7,593 bases of DNA from NCBI GenBank assembly GCA_026987795.1, contig JALSMF010000416.1, positions 1 to 7,593 on the forward strand, written 5' to 3'. Shown here piece after piece: positions 6,880 through 7,593 of this stretch (position 1 is its first letter; each line of letters starts with the position of its first letter). A program made the position numbers and the translations under genes. The stretch is from Bacteroidales bacterium (GTDB lineage: Bacteria; Bacteroidota; Bacteroidia; Bacteroidales; JAADGE01). The notes beneath the pieces are model-generated. The model saw nothing but the letters and a program-made list of their open reading frames with translations. It ran no database searches and was not told the origin of the DNA.

Positions 6880-6933
6880 ATCATTTTATATTTTCTATCA
6901 AAAATAGAAAAAATATGCATCTGAAAAAATGAT
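6880..6933. repeat. Nested inverted repeats ahead of the DUF819 gene
   Basis: ATCATTTT at 6880-6887 and AAAATGAT at 6926-6933 form an outer 8-bp perfect inverted repeat. Inside it, TTTTCTAT at 6891-6898 and ATAGAAAA at 6904-6911 form a second 8-bp perfect repeat with a 5-nt loop. In the minus-strand RNA the outer arm ends 3 nt before the DUF819 ATG. The arms are almost entirely A/T, so stability is low and chance is a real alternative. No T-run follows in the minus-strand direction, so it does not look like a simple terminator for cbpM. Confidence 0.35.
6899..6906 (-). promoter_or_regulatory. Candidate -7 box (TATTTTTG) for the DUF819 gene
   Basis: On the minus strand this reads TATTTTTG, a full match to the Bacteroidota -7 consensus TAnnTTTG. 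It would start a transcript around 6892, about 16 nt before the ATG at 6876. I see no TTTG/TTG -33 element at the right distance. The box sits mostly in the loop and right arm of the inner inverted repeat at 6891-6911, so a bound regulator or a hairpin could affect its use. This is one box in AT-rich sequence, so it is tentative. Confidence 0.3.
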
Positions 6934-6946
6934 TTTAAAAGTAAAT

Positions 6947-7237
6947 TTACAGGTAAAGTTGAAGTTTTCTTTTCAAAATATTATTTTCTTCTTCGAGCTC
7001 GTTTATTCTGCTGAGCAAATTTAAAATTACATCCAATCCTTCAAAATTGATATTCAAATCAAAATGCAGTCGAATTATTTTTTCTATTTCATTAATTTGA
7101 TATGCTTTTATTTGCTTTATGTTATTTTCTTCTTGTATTTCAACAAGTTCGTATTCAATTAATTTATCAAAAAATGAAACGGGGATTTCATAATATTTAC
7201 AAAATTCGGATATTGTTAAAGCAGTTTTTTCTTCCAT
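6947..7237 (-). CDS. cbpM: CbpM-like chaperone modulator (MerR-type helix-turn-helix plus coiled coil)
   Basis: This 96-residue cytoplasmic protein has an N-terminal MerR-like helix-turn-helix (ALTISEFCKYYEIPVSFFDK at 6-25), then an EYELVEI wing at 28-34. The segment IEKIIRLHFDLNINFEGLDV at 51-70 is the conserved core of the CbpM family, and a short coiled coil rich in L/E/N follows at about 71-94. CbpM binds the J domain of the DnaJ homologue CbpA and inhibits or specifies its action on DnaK. The gene starts 1 nt after the stop of the cbpA-like gene, so translation is probably coupled. This fixed pairing strongly supports the assignment, which from sequence alone could otherwise be a small MerR-type regulator. 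Length is normal for the family. The ATG at 7237 is the natural start, and the stop lies 70 nt before the DUF819 gene. Confidence 0.82.
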   Translation of the reverse strand: MEEKTALTISEFCKYYEIPVSFFDKLIEYELVEIQEENNIKQIKAYQINEIEKIIRLHFDLNINFEGLDVILNLLSRINELEEENNILKRKLQLYL

Positions 7238-7238
7238 T

Positions 7239-7593
7239 TTATCTTAATTTTGATAATTCAGTAAATAATTCTTTTTCTTTTTTTGTAAGATTTCGGGGTA
7301 TTTTAATTTTATAAGTTATTATTAAATCTCCGTATTTATTTTCTTTTTTATAAACAGGAAAGCCTTTTCCTTTCAATTTAACCTTTGTTTCATTTTGGGT
7401 TTCGGGTTTTACTTTAAGTTTAACTTTTCCGGCAAGGGTATTTATAATCATTTCGCCTCCGAGAATTGCTTTATACAAATCTAAATCAACAGACAGGTAT
7501 AAATCGTTTTTGTCTCGTTTAAAGTTTGTATTGTTATTGATAACAAATTTTATGTATAAGTCGCCGTCGGGACCGCCGTTAATACCTTTTCCG
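7239..7593 (-). CDS. cbpA: DnaJ/CbpA-type co-chaperone, C-terminal part (5' end outside window)
   Basis: The frame is open from the right edge to the stop at 7239-7241 and encodes the last 117 residues of a DnaJ-class protein. It begins GKGINGGPDGDLYIKFVI, the end of substrate-binding domain CTD I, and continues with the CTD II block NDLYLSVDLDLYKAILGGE. The GGP-GDLY, LYKAILGGE, LKGKGFPVYKK and GDLIITY motifs are all typical. The J domain with HPD and the G/F region lie beyond the window. A DnaJ of this class delivers unfolded clients to DnaK in the cytoplasm and stimulates its ATPase. No zinc-finger cysteines are present in the visible part, and the directly following cbpM-like gene points to the zinc-less CbpA type rather than canonical DnaJ. 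A TTG codon at 7478 inside CTD II could be mistaken for a start, but the homologous sequence upstream of it shows that it is internal. Confidence 0.88.
   Translation of the reverse strand, partial: GKGINGGPDGDLYIKFVINNNTNFKRDKNDLYLSVDLDLYKAILGGEMIINTLAGKVKLKVKPETQNETKVKLKGKGFPVYKKENKYGDLIITYKIKIPRNLTKKEKELFTELSKLR

Noticed and set aside
6882..6884. Upstream ATG as a start for the DUF819 gene
   Set aside because: It is out of frame with the conserved protein and meets a TAA after four codons.
7102..7314. Plus-strand open frame of 70 codons spanning the cbpA-cbpM junction
   Set aside because: Antisense to both conserved chaperone genes; no domain and no promoter seen.
7476..7478. TTG as the start of a 79-residue protein
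   Set aside because: The same frame stays open to the window edge and the upstream residues match DnaJ CTD I/II motifs, so this codon is an internal leucine.

Overview
The window looks like chromosomal DNA of an AT-rich member of the Bacteroidota (probably Bacteroidales-like or a relative). The evidence is the many secreted beta-barrel proteins with short signal peptides ending in A/G-Q, the fused beta-propeller/outer-membrane-barrel protein, an FecE-type ABC ATPase with the ISDGE signature, a paired CbpA/CbpM chaperone unit, the lack of Shine-Dalgarno sequences, and promoter-like boxes matching the Bacteroidota -7 consensus TAnnTTTG. No mobile element, CRISPR array, tRNA or rRNA is visible, and base composition is even throughout.

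Layout. (1) Positions 1-3874, minus strand: a tight three-gene unit read right to left. It has a 1084-residue outer-membrane protein (degenerate peptidase-MA-like domain, beta-propeller, Omp85/BamA-like barrel), a 170-residue small barrel protein, and the first 25 codons of a family-2 glycosyltransferase that runs off the left edge. (2) Positions 3875-4069: a 195-nt divergent intergenic region with -7-like boxes and a 15-bp direct repeat. (3) Positions 4070-5696, plus strand: an FecE/BtuD-like ABC ATPase with no visible permease or binding protein, followed 43 nt later by a 197-residue outer-membrane barrel protein. (4) Positions 5711-5743: a convergent hairpin terminator. (5) Positions 5737-7593, minus strand: a DnaJ/CbpA-type co-chaperone (C-terminal part only, cut by the right edge), its CbpM-like modulator starting 1 nt after the cbpA stop, then a DUF819 multispanning membrane protein after a 70-nt gap.

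How the genes fit together. The left unit and the ABC/OMP unit are divergently transcribed and both concern the cell envelope. The cbpA-cbpM pair is an ordinary protein-folding module: CbpM proteins bind the J domain of CbpA and modulate it. DUF819 is a putative transporter of unknown substrate.

I see no clearly new defence or mobile system. The items most worth a second look are: the fused protease-fold/propeller/barrel protein, whose metal site appears lost and whose start is TTG; the ABC ATPase with no transporter partners, an atypical Q-loop and a C-terminal extension, sitting beside a barrel protein; and the repeat-bearing divergent promoter region.
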